NCBI GenBank assembly: GCA_016192525.1
Contig: JACPTZ010000051.1
Location: 1 to 36,313 of the forward strand
Direction of reading: 5' to 3'
Length of the DNA stretch: 36,313 bases
From: Planctomycetota bacterium
GTDB lineage: Bacteria > Planctomycetota > MHYJ01 > JACPTZ01
In this document: piece after piece, positions 6,774 to 15,296 of the stretch
Layout of the letters: each line of letters starts with the position of its first letter
How positions within the stretch are numbered: position 1 is the stretch's first letter
The notes under the pieces: model-generated
Databases searched by the model: none
What the model was told of the DNA's origin: nothing
What the model saw: the letters and a program-made list of their open reading frames with translations, nothing else
Made by a program: the position numbers and the translations under genes

Positions 6774-8105
6774 GTGGCCACCCTCATCACCGGCGGAACC
6801 CTCATCACGATGAACCCGACGCGGGAGATCCTCCGCGGGGATGTTCTCGTCGACGAAGGGCGCATCGTCGCCGTCGGAAGGATCGAGCCGGACCTCTTCC
6901 GTCGTCGGGGTCACTTTGAGGCGATCGACGCGGCCGGCGGAATCGTCCTGCCGGGCTTCGTTCAGACCCACCTCCACCTCTGCCAGACGCTCTTCCGGGG
7001 ATCGGCCGAGGATCTGGTCCTTCTCGACTGGCTGAAGACGCGGATCTGGCCGTTTGAAGCGGCCCACACGGAGTCCTCCATTCGCGCCTCGACCCGGCTC
7101 GGCATATCGGAACTGCTGCTCGGGGGGACGACGGCCGCCCTGGACATGGGGACGGTCCGCCACACGGACGCCATCTTTCGCGAGGCCTCCGCCCTCGGCT
7201 TCCGGCTGGTCGGGGGAAAGGCGATCATGGACGCCGAAGATCCCTCCGTTCCGCCCGGGCTGAGAGAATCGACCGATGACGCCCTCGCCGAGAGCCTCGG
7301 CCTCTGCGATCGCTGGCACGGGGCCGAGGACGGACGCCTCCGATACGCTTTCGCCCCCCGGTTCGCCCTCTCCTGCACCGAGCGGGTCCTTCGCGATGTG
7401 GCGGAGTGCGCCCGAAAGAGGGGCGTCCTCGTCCACACGCACGCCTCCGAAAACCGGGATGAGATCGCCGAGGTCCGGCGACGCACCGGACTCGACAATA
7501 TCGCCTATATGAACGCGGTGGGTCTCACGGGTCCCCACTGCTGCCTGGCCCACTGCGTCTGGGCCACGGATGACGAGATGGACCTGATGGCGCGCACGGG
7601 TACGCGCGTCCTGCACTGCCCCTCCAGCAATCTCAAACTGGGCTCGGGAGTGGCGAGAGTCCCTGAGATGCTCTCGCGGGGAATCGAAGTCAGTCTCGGC
7701 GCTGACGGAGCGCCCTGCAACAACAACCTCGACATGTTCACCGAGATGCGCCTCGCCGCGCTCCTCCAGAAGCCCCGGGCGGGGGTGGCCTCCCTCCCGG
7801 CCGCGACGGTCCTCGAAATGGCGACGCTGGGCGGGGCCCGGACCCTCGGGCTCGAAGCGGAGATCGGTTCGATCGAGCCCGGGAAGCGCGCCGATCTGGT
7901 GGTGGTCGACATTGACGCCCCGCACGCGTCCCCGGGAGAGGACCTCGCCGAGCGGATCGTCTACGCCACCCGGGCGTCGGACGTCCGGACGGTTCTGGTG
8001 GGCGGCGTGACGGTCGTCCAGAATCGGCGTCTTCTGGTGGCCGACCCGGATGAGGTGGTCGCGCAGGCCACCAGCGAGCTGGAGGCCCTGAGACGGAGAG
8101 TCTGA
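6774..8105 (+). CDS. Amidohydrolase, SAH / 5'-methylthioadenosine / 5'-deoxyadenosine deaminase type (MtaD/TrzA/AtzA family)
   Basis: A 443-residue cytoplasmic metal-dependent deaminase. Metal ligands follow the family order: HLH in FVQTHLHLCQTL, the His of VHTHASE, the His of CLAHCVW, and Asp in LGADGAPCNNNLD. The last motif closely matches S-adenosylhomocysteine/MTA deaminases, which remove the adenine 6-amino group to give inosine derivatives; 5'-deoxyadenosine is another accepted substrate in some members. The C-terminus returns to the small beta domain (GSIEPGKRADLVVVD). GTG 6774 is preferred over ATG 6735 because homologous sequence begins there, a GGAGG lies upstream, and the promoter sits across the longer start. 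It stands alone, so pathway context is not informative. Confidence 0.88.
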   Translation: MATLITGGTLITMNPTREILRGDVLVDEGRIVAVGRIEPDLFRRRGHFEAIDAAGGIVLPGFVQTHLHLCQTLFRGSAEDLVLLDWLKTRIWPFEAAHTESSIRASTRLGISELLLGGTTAALDMGTVRHTDAIFREASALGFRLVGGKAIMDAEDPSVPPGLRESTDDALAESLGLCDRWHGAEDGRLRYAFAPRFALSCTERVLRDVAECARKRGVLVHTHASENRDEIAEVRRRTGLDNIAYMNAVGLTGPHCCLAHCVWATDDEMDLMARTGTRVLHCPSSNLKLGSGVARVPEMLSRGIEVSLGADGAPCNNNLDMFTEMRLAALLQKPRAGVASLPAATVLEMATLGGARTLGLEAEIGSIEPGKRADLVVVDIDAPHASPGEDLAERIVYATRASDVRTVLVGGVTVVQNRRLLVADPDEVVAQATSELEALRRRV

Positions 8106-8120
8106 CCGGAGAATTTGGCC

Positions 8121-8148
8121 TTGACGGCCAACGTCGGGATGGTACAAT
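8121..8148 (+). promoter_or_regulatory. Promoter of the secreted protein gene at 8209
   Basis: TTGACG (8121-8126), a 16-base spacer, TACAAT (8143-8148). The leader of roughly 55 bases contains GAAGGAGGAG twice, at 8158-8167 and again directly before the ATG. This is among the closest consensus promoters in the window. Confidence 0.75.
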
Positions 8149-8208
8149 TCGTAGATTGAAGGAGGAGTCGCGGTCACCCTTTTCACTCACGGACGGAAGG
8201 AGGAGCCC

Positions 8209-8853
8209 ATGTCGATCCCGATTCGCGCCGTTGCTCTGGCCCTCACGCTGGGCGCCGTCACCCTCATCGTCGGACCGCTCTCGGCGGACGACAAGGATGC
8301 CCGCGAAGCCAAGCTGAAGGAGTGCACCTACAAGAACGACTACTACGGAGTCACGGCGATCAAGCCCGACAAGAAAGAATGGAGGTTTCTGACCGAACGT
8401 GACATGGACGAGTTCTTCGTGGGGGGCGGGGACAACGTGGGGTTCGCGCTCGTGAAGCTCCCATCGAGCGATGCGGAACTCCGGGACGCCGAGCTGTTTC
8501 TGGCCTGCGGTGAGCTCGACAAGAATTACTTCGACTACTACGGAAAGAAAGGCCTGGCCAAGGCCATCCAGGAGAACATGCTGGACAAGGACTACAAGGA
8601 CATCAAGAACCTGAAGGAGGCCACGAATACGAAAGAGTACAGGTTCTCGGCCGGAAAGAACGTGAGCCACTTCACCTTCGATGGAGTCAGCAAGAAGTAC
8701 GGAAACCCGCGGCATGTGCTCATCATCTGCCACAAGTTCGGCAAGTTCGGGTTCTGGTTGAGACTGGACACGGTCCCGGGCGACCAGAAGAAGTATGCTA
8801 AGGAGATCAAGTACGTCTGGGACAACATCCGGTTCGAGGAGAAGAAGGACTAG
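8209..8853 (+). CDS. Secreted protein of unknown function
   Basis: 214 residues with a clear signal peptide (MSIPIRAVALALTLGAVTLI, probable cleavage after LSA near residue 25). The mature part is unusually rich in Lys, Asp, Tyr and Phe for such a GC-rich genome and uses more AAG/TAC-type codons than its neighbours. I recognise no domain; alternating hydrophobic stretches such as GVTAIKPDKKEWRFL and HVLIICHKFGKFGFWLRLD suggest a beta-sheet fold. It has its own consensus promoter, an AAGGAGGAG ribosome site and a textbook terminator, so it is a single-gene unit that is probably well expressed. Confidence 0.82.
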   Translation: MSIPIRAVALALTLGAVTLIVGPLSADDKDAREAKLKECTYKNDYYGVTAIKPDKKEWRFLTERDMDEFFVGGGDNVGFALVKLPSSDAELRDAELFLACGELDKNYFDYYGKKGLAKAIQENMLDKDYKDIKNLKEATNTKEYRFSAGKNVSHFTFDGVSKKYGNPRHVLIICHKFGKFGFWLRLDTVPGDQKKYAKEIKYVWDNIRFEEKKD

Positions 8854-8870
8854 GTCGGCGTGTTTCCCCG

Positions 8871-8904
8871 CCCCCCGCCCGGTCCCGGGCGGGGGGTTTT
8901 TTTT
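8871..8904 (+). terminator. Intrinsic terminator of the secreted protein gene
   Basis: CCCCCCGCCCG (8871-8881) and CGGGCGGGGGG (8886-8896) form an 11-bp perfect stem with a GTCC loop, directly followed by eight T residues (8897-8904). Confidence 0.95.
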
Positions 8905-8933
8905 CGCCCGCGTCGGGCTCCCGGCGAAAAACC

Positions 8934-8962
8934 TTGACGGTCGCGGGCTCCCGGCCTAGGAT
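8934..8962 (+). promoter_or_regulatory. Promoter of the trmD-rplS-ruvB operon
   Basis: TTGACG (8934-8939), a 17-base spacer, TAGGAT (8957-8962), 30 bases after the terminator of the previous unit. The leader to the trmD ATG is about 60 bases. Confidence 0.7.
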
Positions 8963-9027
8963 TCCGGGTTTCAGTGGACGGCCCGGGAGTCGCCTCGGGT
9001 GAAGACCCGGGCGGGAGCCCGTGCCCC

Positions 9028-9804
9028 ATGCTCATTGACATCTGCACGCTGTTCCCCGGGATGTTTCCCGGGGTGTTCGGAGAGAGTATCCTCCGAATCG
9101 CGCAGGAGAAGCGGCTGATCGATATCGTCCTCCACGACATGCGCGACTACACCCTGAACAAGCACGGCAAGGTGGACGACAAGCCGTACGGCGGGGGGCC
9201 GGGGATGGTCCTCGCGGCGGAACCGGTCTTCCGGGCCGTGGAGGCGCTCCGGACCCTGCCCAAACGCGGAGCGTCGGAGCTCGTCCTCCTGACCCCGCAG
9301 GGTGAACGCCTCTCGCAAACTCTGGCGCGGGACCTCTCGAAGCGCCCGGGACTCATCCTCGTATGCGGCCACTACGAGGGGTTCGACGAGCGGATCCGGA
9401 CGGGACTCCGGCCGCGCGAGATCTCGATCGGGGACTACGTGCTGACGGGCGGCGAATTCGCCGCCATGGTGGTGGTGGATGCCGTGGCGCGGCTCGTGCC
9501 CGGCGTGCTCGGAGCGGAAGAGTCGACGAGGGACGAGTCTTTCTCGGGTGGCCTCCTCGAGTATCCCCACTACACCCGCCCCGCCGAGTTCCGCGGGATG
9601 CGGGTGCCGGAGGTCCTTCTTTCGGGCCACCACGCCGAGATCGCGAAGTGGCGCTCGGAACAGTCGCGGGCCCGCACCGCGATTCGCAGACCAGACTTGC
9701 TGAAGCCGGAGGCGCCGGAGCCGGAGCCGAAGCGGCCCGCCCCGGGGCGCCGCCCGTCGGGACGAACCCGGAAGTCCGATCGACACCCAAGGAGTCCGTC
9801 ATGA
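9028..9804 (+). CDS. trmD: tRNA (guanine-N1-)-methyltransferase TrmD
   Basis: It methylates G37 of tRNAs reading CNN codons, which prevents +1 frameshifting. The 258-residue protein shows the SPOUT knot motifs [11 protein letters not shown] and [15 protein letters not shown], followed by [20 protein letters not shown] and the [12 protein letters not shown] substrate-binding helix. The ATG at 9028 starts [13 protein letters not shown], the usual TrmD N-terminus; an in-frame upstream ATG at 8974 would add 18 atypical residues. After the helix the C-terminus is replaced by a Pro/Arg/Lys-rich tail of about 35 residues. Its TGA overlaps the rplS ATG by four bases, so rplS translation is likely coupled. 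rimM and rpsP, its usual upstream partners, are absent here. Confidence 0.97.
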   Translation: MLIDICTLFPGMFPGVFGESILRIAQEKRLIDIVLHDMRDYTLNKHGKVDDKPYGGGPGMVLAAEPVFRAVEALRTLPKRGASELVLLTPQGERLSQTLARDLSKRPGLILVCGHYEGFDERIRTGLRPREISIGDYVLTGGEFAAMVVVDAVARLVPGVLGAEESTRDESFSGGLLEYPHYTRPAEFRGMRVPEVLLSGHHAEIAKWRSEQSRARTAIRRPDLLKPEAPEPEPKRPAPGRRPSGRTRKSDRHPRSPS

Positions 9805-10262
9805 ATCTGCTCGAACAGGTCCAGAAGGAACAGTTCCGGAAGAAATCCCCCGATTTCGGGGTGGGCGATACCGTCGATGTCCATGTGAAGATCCGCGAGG
9901 GAGAGAAGGACCGCATCCAGATCTTCCAGGGCGTGGTGATCAAGCGCAAGGGGGGATCGCTCGACGAGACCTTCACCGTGCGGCGAATCGTCCAGGGCGA
10001 AGGCGTGGAACGCGTCTTCCTCCTCCACTCGCCGAGGGTCGTCGATCTCAAGATCGTCAAGAAGGGAATGGCGCGCCGCGCCAAGCTCTACTACCTGCGT
10101 CAGAAGGTCGGAAAGGGGACGCGCATCCGCGAGGCCTACGGGGAACGCGAACCGGCGGCGGAGACCGCCGGCGCCGCCGCCTCCGCGGGAGCCGCCGGAG
10201 CGGCCGCCGCGCCGGCCCCCGAGTCGAAGAACGAACCCCCGGCGGCGACGCCCAAGGCCTGA
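9801..10262 (+). CDS. rplS: 50S ribosomal protein L19
   Basis: Large-subunit protein at the interface with the 30S subunit. Residues 1-112 match L19 throughout ([59 protein letters not shown]). The ATG has an AAGGAG ribosome site and overlaps the trmD stop. The protein is 153 residues, about 35-40 longer than typical L19, because of an Ala/Pro/Glu-rich C-terminal tail. The tail is low complexity and probably disordered at the ribosome surface; the rpmE product in this window has a similar extension. Confidence 0.97.
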   Translation: MNLLEQVQKEQFRKKSPDFGVGDTVDVHVKIREGEKDRIQIFQGVVIKRKGGSLDETFTVRRIVQGEGVERVFLLHSPRVVDLKIVKKGMARRAKLYYLRQKVGKGTRIREAYGEREPAAETAGAAASAGAAGAAAAPAPESKNEPPAATPKA

Positions 10263-10290
10263 TTCCTTCCCGCGGTCGCGGATCCCAGCC

Positions 10291-11322
10291 GTGTCCCGTC
10301 TCCTCTCCCGCGCCGGCGACGCCGAGGACTGGAAACTCGACGTCGCCCTTCGACCCGGCAGCTTCGGCGAGTTCGTCGGCCAGGCGCGGGTCGTCCAGAA
10401 CCTCTCGGTGTACATCGCCGCGGCCCGCCAGCGCGGCGAGGCGATGGACCACCTGCTCCTCTCGGGCCTTCCCGGCCTCGGCAAAACCACCCTGGCCCAG
10501 CTCGTCGCCCGCGAACTCGGCGTCGGCTTCAAGGCCACGAGCGGGCCGGTCATCGAGCGCCCCGCCGACCTCGCCGGGCTCCTGACCAATCTGCAGCCGC
10601 GCGACGTGCTCTTCATCGACGAGATCCATCGCGTCCCCGTCACCGTCGAGGAGTATCTCTACTCCGCGATGGAGGACTACATCCTGAACATTCTGATCGA
10701 CCAGGGACCCCAGGCGCGATCGATCAAGGTCGATCTCCCCCCCTTCACGCTGGTGGGCGCCACTACGCGCGAGGGGCTCCTGACCTCCCCGTTCCGCAGC
10801 CGCTTCGGGGTCGTCGAGCGGCTGGAACCCTATCCGTGGGAGGATCTCTCCGCCATCGTCCGCCGCTCGGCGAAGATCCTCGAGACGAAGATTGAGGAGC
10901 CGGCCGCCGAATGCATCGCCCGCCGGAGCCGCGGGACCCCCCGGCTGGCCAACCGGTTTCTCCGGCGCATTCGGGACGTGGCCCAGGTCCGGCGCGCCGC
11001 CTCCATCACGAGCGAGATCGCGGACGAGGGGCTCGGAATGCTCGGCGTCGACGGGCACGGCCTCGACGCGATGGACCGGAAGATCCTCGAGACGCTGGTG
11101 CGTCAGGGCGGAAAGCCGGTGGGCCTGAAGACCGTGGCGGTGACGGTGGGCGAGGAGGAGGAGACGATCGAGGAGGTGTACGAGCCCTACCTGATCCAGA
11201 ACGGATGGCTCCTCAAGACGCCGAAGGGCCGGCGCCCCACGGAGGCGGCGTTCACGCTGCTGGGACAGCGGCCGCCGCTGATGGGGCCGCCTTCGGGGGA
11301 TCTGTTCGAACCGGGAGGATAA
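10291..11322 (+). CDS. ruvB: Holliday junction branch migration ATPase RuvB
   Basis: The hexameric AAA+ motor that drives branch migration with RuvA. 343 residues with Walker A GLPGLGKTT (59-67), Walker B LFIDEIHR (107-114), sensor ATTREG, the arginine-finger region SPFRSRFGVVERL, and the C-terminal winged helix that typically ends YEPYLIQNGWLLKTPKGR. The start is GTG with no evident Shine-Dalgarno, 28 bases after rplS, so it probably depends on transcription from the trmD promoter. ruvA and ruvC are not in the window. Confidence 0.97.
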   Translation: MSRLLSRAGDAEDWKLDVALRPGSFGEFVGQARVVQNLSVYIAAARQRGEAMDHLLLSGLPGLGKTTLAQLVARELGVGFKATSGPVIERPADLAGLLTNLQPRDVLFIDEIHRVPVTVEEYLYSAMEDYILNILIDQGPQARSIKVDLPPFTLVGATTREGLLTSPFRSRFGVVERLEPYPWEDLSAIVRRSAKILETKIEEPAAECIARRSRGTPRLANRFLRRIRDVAQVRRAASITSEIADEGLGMLGVDGHGLDAMDRKILETLVRQGGKPVGLKTVAVTVGEEEETIEEVYEPYLIQNGWLLKTPKGRRPTEAAFTLLGQRPPLMGPPSGDLFEPGG

Positions 11323-11327
11323 ACGAC

Positions 11328-11666
11328 ATGACGGCCCGCCGGAAGGTGTTCCTGTGGCTCATCCTGGCGGGCGCCGTGCCTGCGGAACTGTGGCTTCTCC
11401 ACGCGCTCGCGTGGGCGGCGTGGATGACGGCCCATCCGCTCTACGACAACGGGACGTGGCGGTTGGAAGCCAACCTCCTCGGGGGAGTGTGTCTGGCGAT
11501 CCCGGTCGTCTGCGCCCTGATCCTGATTCGCCTCTCAAGTCCGTCCTCATCTGCGGCTAGACCTTCAGGTCCACCCCCGGAGCCGGCGGGGTCCGGTCTC
11601 CCGGAGCCGCCGGCCCCCAGCCCGGCATCGACTCCCCCGCCGCCTGAACCGCCACGTCCATATTGA
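11328..11666 (+). CDS. Small two-helix membrane protein (unknown function)
   Basis: 112 residues starting at an ATG nine bases after a GGGAGG ribosome site and 5 bases after the ruvB stop. Two hydrophobic helices are visible (VFLWLILAGAVPAELWLLHA and, later, ANLLGGVCLAIPVVCALIL), followed by a Ser/Pro-rich tail. The last 110 bases overlap the convergent FliK-like gene, so the tail may simply be the antisense of that gene's proline-rich end. No family recognised. The ribosome site and helices make it plausible; the end is less certain. Confidence 0.5.
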   Translation: MTARRKVFLWLILAGAVPAELWLLHALAWAAWMTAHPLYDNGTWRLEANLLGGVCLAIPVVCALILIRLSSPSSSAARPSGPPPEPAGSGLPEPPAPSPASTPPPPEPPRPY

Positions 11667-13275
11667 GCGCGAGGCCGATCCGCCCCACCGCTTCGGTGAG
11701 TTCCTTCCGGTTCCGCCACAGCAGCCGTCGCACCCGGGCGTCTCTCACGCGGAACCGGGCCGTCGCAGTCTTTTTTTCGCCCTCCACCTGGACGGTCACC
11801 CATCCGATCTGCGACAGTTCCAGCGCCAGAAAGACGTTCGCCGCGACCGGCGCCGCCTCCCTCCGTCCCCCCCCCCGCCCCTCCCGTTCGCGGACCTCGA
11901 GGAGCGCCGTGGCCGGACGGCCGTCCACGAGAAGTGGAACCTCCACTCGAACCGTCGGTTCCCCCCGGACCGTGTCGAGTCCGCTGGTGAGGCGCAGCGT
12001 CGCCATCCGCTCGGCGACGGCCGCCCCGTCCCGGAAGATGGACTGCAGGGCCTGGAGCGCCGGATGCTCCCGGATCGCCGCCGCCTCGAGCAACTCGACC
12101 GCCTGGCGAAAACCGGCGCGGACCTGCGCCGTGGCGGCCCGCAGGGCCGGAACGAGTTCCGACTCGATGGAGGCCGCGACAACCGTAGGCGGCCCCTTTG
12201 CTATCCGCTCCAGGAGGCCGACGAGTCGGGCCACCTCCCCGGACTCCGCGCGATCGACGAGCGCGGCGGCCGTCGCGGCTCCGCTCTCCCCGGTGAGATT
12301 CAGCCGAAGCATCGCCTCGAGCACGAGGTCGATCGCCCGCAGTTGCGGCGACGACTCCAGCAGGCCGCGAACCAGCGGCTCGGCCTCCGCGACCTTCGGG
12401 AGGGAAAGAGGGGCGGTGGCCGCCTCCACCACGCGGATCAGATTCGCGGCCTCGGCCGTCTCCCCCACGGAGAGGGCGGCGGGCAGGGCGGGCGCAAGCG
12501 CCGGGCGGGTCCGGGCCGCCTCGAAAGGCCCCGTTCCTGTCGGGCCGGACGGGGAACTCGATACGGGCGCTTCGGACGGGACCGGGCCGGCCCCACTTCC
12601 TTCAGGACCGCCGGGCGTCCGGACGAGTCTCGCGGCGAGAGACTGAATCCTCTCGACGAGCGGACCGAGCGCCGCGGGATTCTCGGTGAGCGAGGCCACT
12701 GCGGCGACCAGGGCCGGCTGCGGGACGACATGCCGGCTCAGCAGATACGCCGTGGCGGCCGCGCGCGCCGCCGGATCGCCGCCCGGGGGCGACGCACGCA
12801 GGGCGGCGCTGACCGGACCGAAATTCTCGGGCGTCGATGCGAGTCCGAAACGCCGGAGGATGGCCTCGGTACGGGCCGCGAGATCGACGCTTTCCGATGG
12901 CACCCCAGGAGAGGACGTGGGCAGGGCTTCCAGCAGAGAGGGCGCGAGAATCGCGGCCGGGAGCGGCGGGCCGGCCGAATTCCCTGCGGCCGATCCGGAA
13001 GACGTCAGAAGTTCGAGCACCGTCCCGCCGACCGTCCCGGATACCACCCGCAGGACGAACTGCTGGAGCGGGGCAAGCGTGGCCGGAACCTCCAGCGCCA
13101 CGGTCTGACCGCCGATCGCCACGAGGTAGCGGTTTGGACCCAGGACTTCGCGAACCTGTCCTTCCAGCGTGGAACCCGTCGGGGTGCGGCGAAGAAGGGC
13201 GTTGAGCGCGGCGGCGGGGTCGGCGGCGGGAGGAGTCCCGGAAGGGCCGGAAGCGGGGGAGATGGGATCGGGCAT
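11557..13275 (-). CDS. FliK-like flagellar hook-length control protein
   Basis: 572 residues. The long first part is Ala/Pro/Leu-rich with little pattern, as in FliK ruler domains. The C-terminal 130 residues fit the Flg_hook (FliK C-terminal) domain: VEVPLLVDGRPATALLEVRE, LALELSQIGWVTVQVEG, then FRVRDARVRRLLWRNRKEL. FliK measures hook length and switches export specificity. It lies 21 bases after a SwrB-like gene, the sort of pairing seen in flagellar operons, but no other flagellar gene is in the window. FliK-like proteins also occur in genomes without obvious flagella, so the hook role is inferred. Translation start ATG has only a weak ribosome site. Confidence 0.75.
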   Translation of the reverse strand: MPDPISPASGPSGTPPAADPAAALNALLRRTPTGSTLEGQVREVLGPNRYLVAIGGQTVALEVPATLAPLQQFVLRVVSGTVGGTVLELLTSSGSAAGNSAGPPLPAAILAPSLLEALPTSSPGVPSESVDLAARTEAILRRFGLASTPENFGPVSAALRASPPGGDPAARAAATAYLLSRHVVPQPALVAAVASLTENPAALGPLVERIQSLAARLVRTPGGPEGSGAGPVPSEAPVSSSPSGPTGTGPFEAARTRPALAPALPAALSVGETAEAANLIRVVEAATAPLSLPKVAEAEPLVRGLLESSPQLRAIDLVLEAMLRLNLTGESGAATAAALVDRAESGEVARLVGLLERIAKGPPTVVAASIESELVPALRAATAQVRAGFRQAVELLEAAAIREHPALQALQSIFRDGAAVAERMATLRLTSGLDTVRGEPTVRVEVPLLVDGRPATALLEVREREGRGGGRREAAPVAANVFLALELSQIGWVTVQVEGEKKTATARFRVRDARVRRLLWRNRKELTEAVGRIGLALNMDVAVQAAGESMPGWGPAAPGDRTPPAPGVDLKV

Positions 13276-13296
13276 GCAGCTTCCGCCGGACCGCGT

Positions 13297-13854
13297 CTAC
13301 GTCGAGGGCATCCGGCGGAGGTTCAGGATCATCTCCACCTCGCCGGTCTGCAGTCCCGTCGCCAGCGTGATCTCGCGCAACGTCCGTCCCTCGTCGGCCA
13401 TCGCGCAGACGCGCTCACGGCGCCGGTCCACGGGAGGCTCGAGGGGCGGCGGAGGCGTCTCGCGGCGCTCGACCGGCGCCGCAGCCGGAGGGGCGGCCGA
13501 CGGAGGGATCCGGGACGGAGCGGCGTCGGTCTCCCGGCCCGGAGTCGACGGGACGGATTCGGGGGGAAGCCGGGCTAGAAGCTCGCGGAGCGACTTCTCC
13601 CTCCGCTCAGCCTCTCCCACCAGCTGATTGAGCAGCCGGACCTTGGTGTCGAGTTTGGCGAGCGTCTCGCGCGAGTAGTCCTGCAGACGGACGAAAATGT
13701 CGTCGAGCGACTGCTCGACCTCGTGCCGGGTGACGGGATCGAGCTCGCGGGTCGGGGGCGGAATCCGCTGTCTCGCCTTGAAGAGCGTCGAGACGAGCCA
13801 CAGGGCCGCCCCCACGGCGGCCACCATCCAGAGCGCCTGTCCGAGGTCCCCCAC
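13297..13854 (-). CDS. Membrane-anchored SwrB/DUF2802-like protein
   Basis: 185 residues: an N-terminal transmembrane helix (about 7-25, LWMVAAVGAALWLVSTLF), a charged coiled-coil region (LDDIFVRLQDYSRETLAKLD to about 100), a Pro-rich linker and a C-terminal helix-turn-helix-like module (VCAMADEGRTLREITLATGL then GEVEMILNLRR). That end module is the hallmark of SwrB/DUF2802-type proteins encoded with flagellar genes. The start is taken as GTG 13854, which has an AAGGAAGGG ribosome site and begins 19 bases after the thiolase stop; an in-frame ATG at 13908 would overlap the thiolase gene. Together with the FliK-like gene it looks like a flagellar remnant or subset. Confidence 0.65.
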   Translation of the reverse strand: MGDLGQALWMVAAVGAALWLVSTLFKARQRIPPPTRELDPVTRHEVEQSLDDIFVRLQDYSRETLAKLDTKVRLLNQLVGEAERREKSLRELLARLPPESVPSTPGRETDAAPSRIPPSAAPPAAAPVERRETPPPPLEPPVDRRRERVCAMADEGRTLREITLATGLQTGEVEMILNLRRMPST

Positions 13855-13873
13855 GGCTTCCCTTCCTTGGCTC

Positions 13874-15070
13874 CTACCGTTCGATGATGACGGCGATTCC
13901 CTGTCCACCCCCGATGCAGGCCGACGCCACGCCGTACCTCTGTCCCCGGCGCTTCAGTTCCAGCGCCAGGGTCAGGATCAGCCGCGTCCCGGTGGCGCCG
14001 AGCGGGTGGCCGATGGCCACCGCTCCGCCGTTGACATTCACCTTGCGGCGGTCCAGTCCAAGTTCCTTCTCGACGGCGAGATACTGGGCCGAGAAGGCCT
14101 CGTTGATCTCGAAGAGGTCGATCTGATCCAGCCCGAGCCCCGCCTTCTGCAGAGCCTGCCGGATCGCCGGCGCCGGTCCCATCCCCATCATGTCGGGCGG
14201 AACTCCGACGGTCCCCCAGGCGACGACCTTCGCCAGCACGCTGGCGCCCATCGCCTTCGCGTGGTCGGCCGTAGTGACCACCACCGCCGCGCCGCCGTCC
14301 ACGATCCCGCTCGCGTTTCCCGCGGTGACGGTGCCCTCCTTTCCGAAGGCCGGCGGCAGTTTCGCCAGCGCCTCGAGGGAGGTGTCCGGTTTGATGTGGT
14401 CATCGATTTCGAAGAGAACGGTCTCCCTCCCCCGCTTCACCGGAACCGGGACGATCTCCTCCTTGAAGACGCCGCTGCGGACGGCGCGGACTCCTTCGCG
14501 ATGGCTGCGGAAGGCGAACTCATCCTGGGCCTCGCGTCCGATGCCGTACTTGCGGGCGCAGTTCTCGGCCGTCTGGGCCATGTAGAGTCCGCACTGCGTG
14601 TCCATCAGCGCGACCATCAGCAGGTCCTGGAGCGGGGCCGGCTGACCGAGGCGGAAGCCGGTGCGGGCCCCCCAGAGGACGTGCGGAGTCTGGGACATGT
14701 TTTCCATCCCCCCCGCCAGGATGCAGTCCGCCTCGCCGAGCTGGAGCATCTGCACGGCGGAGACGACCGACTGCAGCCCGCTGCCGCAGAGCCGGTTCAC
14801 CGTCAGCGCCGGGACCTCGACGGGGAGGCCCGCCTTCAGGCCGACGTGGCGCGCCCCGTAGATCGCATCTCCGCTGGTCTGGAGCGCATTACCGAAGATG
14901 ACGTGCTGGATCTGGTCGGGTTTGACCCTCGCCCGTTCGAGCGCGGCGCGACCCGCCAGGGCGCCGAGTTCGATGGCGGAGAGGTCCTTGAAGGCCCCTC
15001 CGCCGGGGGTTCCCACATACTCGGCCATCGGGGTCCGGGCCCCGCCGATGATGACGCAGTCTCTGGGCAT
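13874..15070 (-). CDS. Thiolase (acetyl-CoA C-acetyltransferase)
   Basis: It condenses two acetyl-CoA, or cleaves 3-ketoacyl-CoA, in fatty-acid or polyhydroxyalkanoate metabolism. The 398 residues carry the catalytic set: Cys95 in NRLCGSGLQS, NEAFSAQ, His355 in GGAVAIGHPLGATG, and Cys385 in SACIGGGQG. ATG 15070 has a GAGGA ribosome site and gives the canonical start MPRDCVIIGGARTPM; a start at 15205 would run into the palindrome described below. Biosynthetic versus degradative use cannot be told; no partner genes are adjacent. The mutase at the window start could in principle share acyl-CoA pools. Confidence 0.95.
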   Translation of the reverse strand: MPRDCVIIGGARTPMAEYVGTPGGGAFKDLSAIELGALAGRAALERARVKPDQIQHVIFGNALQTSGDAIYGARHVGLKAGLPVEVPALTVNRLCGSGLQSVVSAVQMLQLGEADCILAGGMENMSQTPHVLWGARTGFRLGQPAPLQDLLMVALMDTQCGLYMAQTAENCARKYGIGREAQDEFAFRSHREGVRAVRSGVFKEEIVPVPVKRGRETVLFEIDDHIKPDTSLEALAKLPPAFGKEGTVTAGNASGIVDGGAAVVVTTADHAKAMGASVLAKVVAWGTVGVPPDMMGMGPAPAIRQALQKAGLGLDQIDLFEINEAFSAQYLAVEKELGLDRRKVNVNGGAVAIGHPLGATGTRLILTLALELKRRGQRYGVASACIGGGQGIAVIIER

Positions 15071-15178
15071 GAGTGTTCCTCGATCGGAGTGCTGCCGCTG
15101 GCGGCGCTTCATGTCCATTGAAGCACTGCCCGGGGGAGCGACACAAGCAAAACCGGTGCGCCATCCCCCGCCCGTCTC

Positions 15179-15214
15179 ATTTCCATAATGATGCAGGTGC
15201 ATCATTATGGAAAT
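15179..15214. repeat. 36-bp perfect palindrome in the thiolase/peptidase divergent region
   Basis: Two 17-bp arms (15179-15195 and 15198-15214; arm core CCATAATGATGCA) are exact reverse complements around GG. The element is AT-rich in a GC-rich genome and sits 109 bases upstream of the thiolase ATG and 54 upstream of the -35 box of the divergent gene. An operator for a dimeric repressor is a reasonable guess; an attenuator or mobile scar is possible. Confidence 0.9.
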
Positions 15215-15267
15215 CGGTTTCGGCCGGGGCGTCGGTGGGGGCGAATGCGTCCGGAAGGATCCGATCG

Positions 15268-15296
15268 TTGCGCCCGGCGGCGGGGTGTGCTAGAGT
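15268..15296 (+). promoter_or_regulatory. Promoter of the DUF885 peptidase gene
   Basis: TTGCGC (15268-15273), a 17-base spacer, TAGAGT (15291-15296). The leader to ATG 15350 would be near 47 bases. It is the same form as the box set at 29890. Confidence 0.6.
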
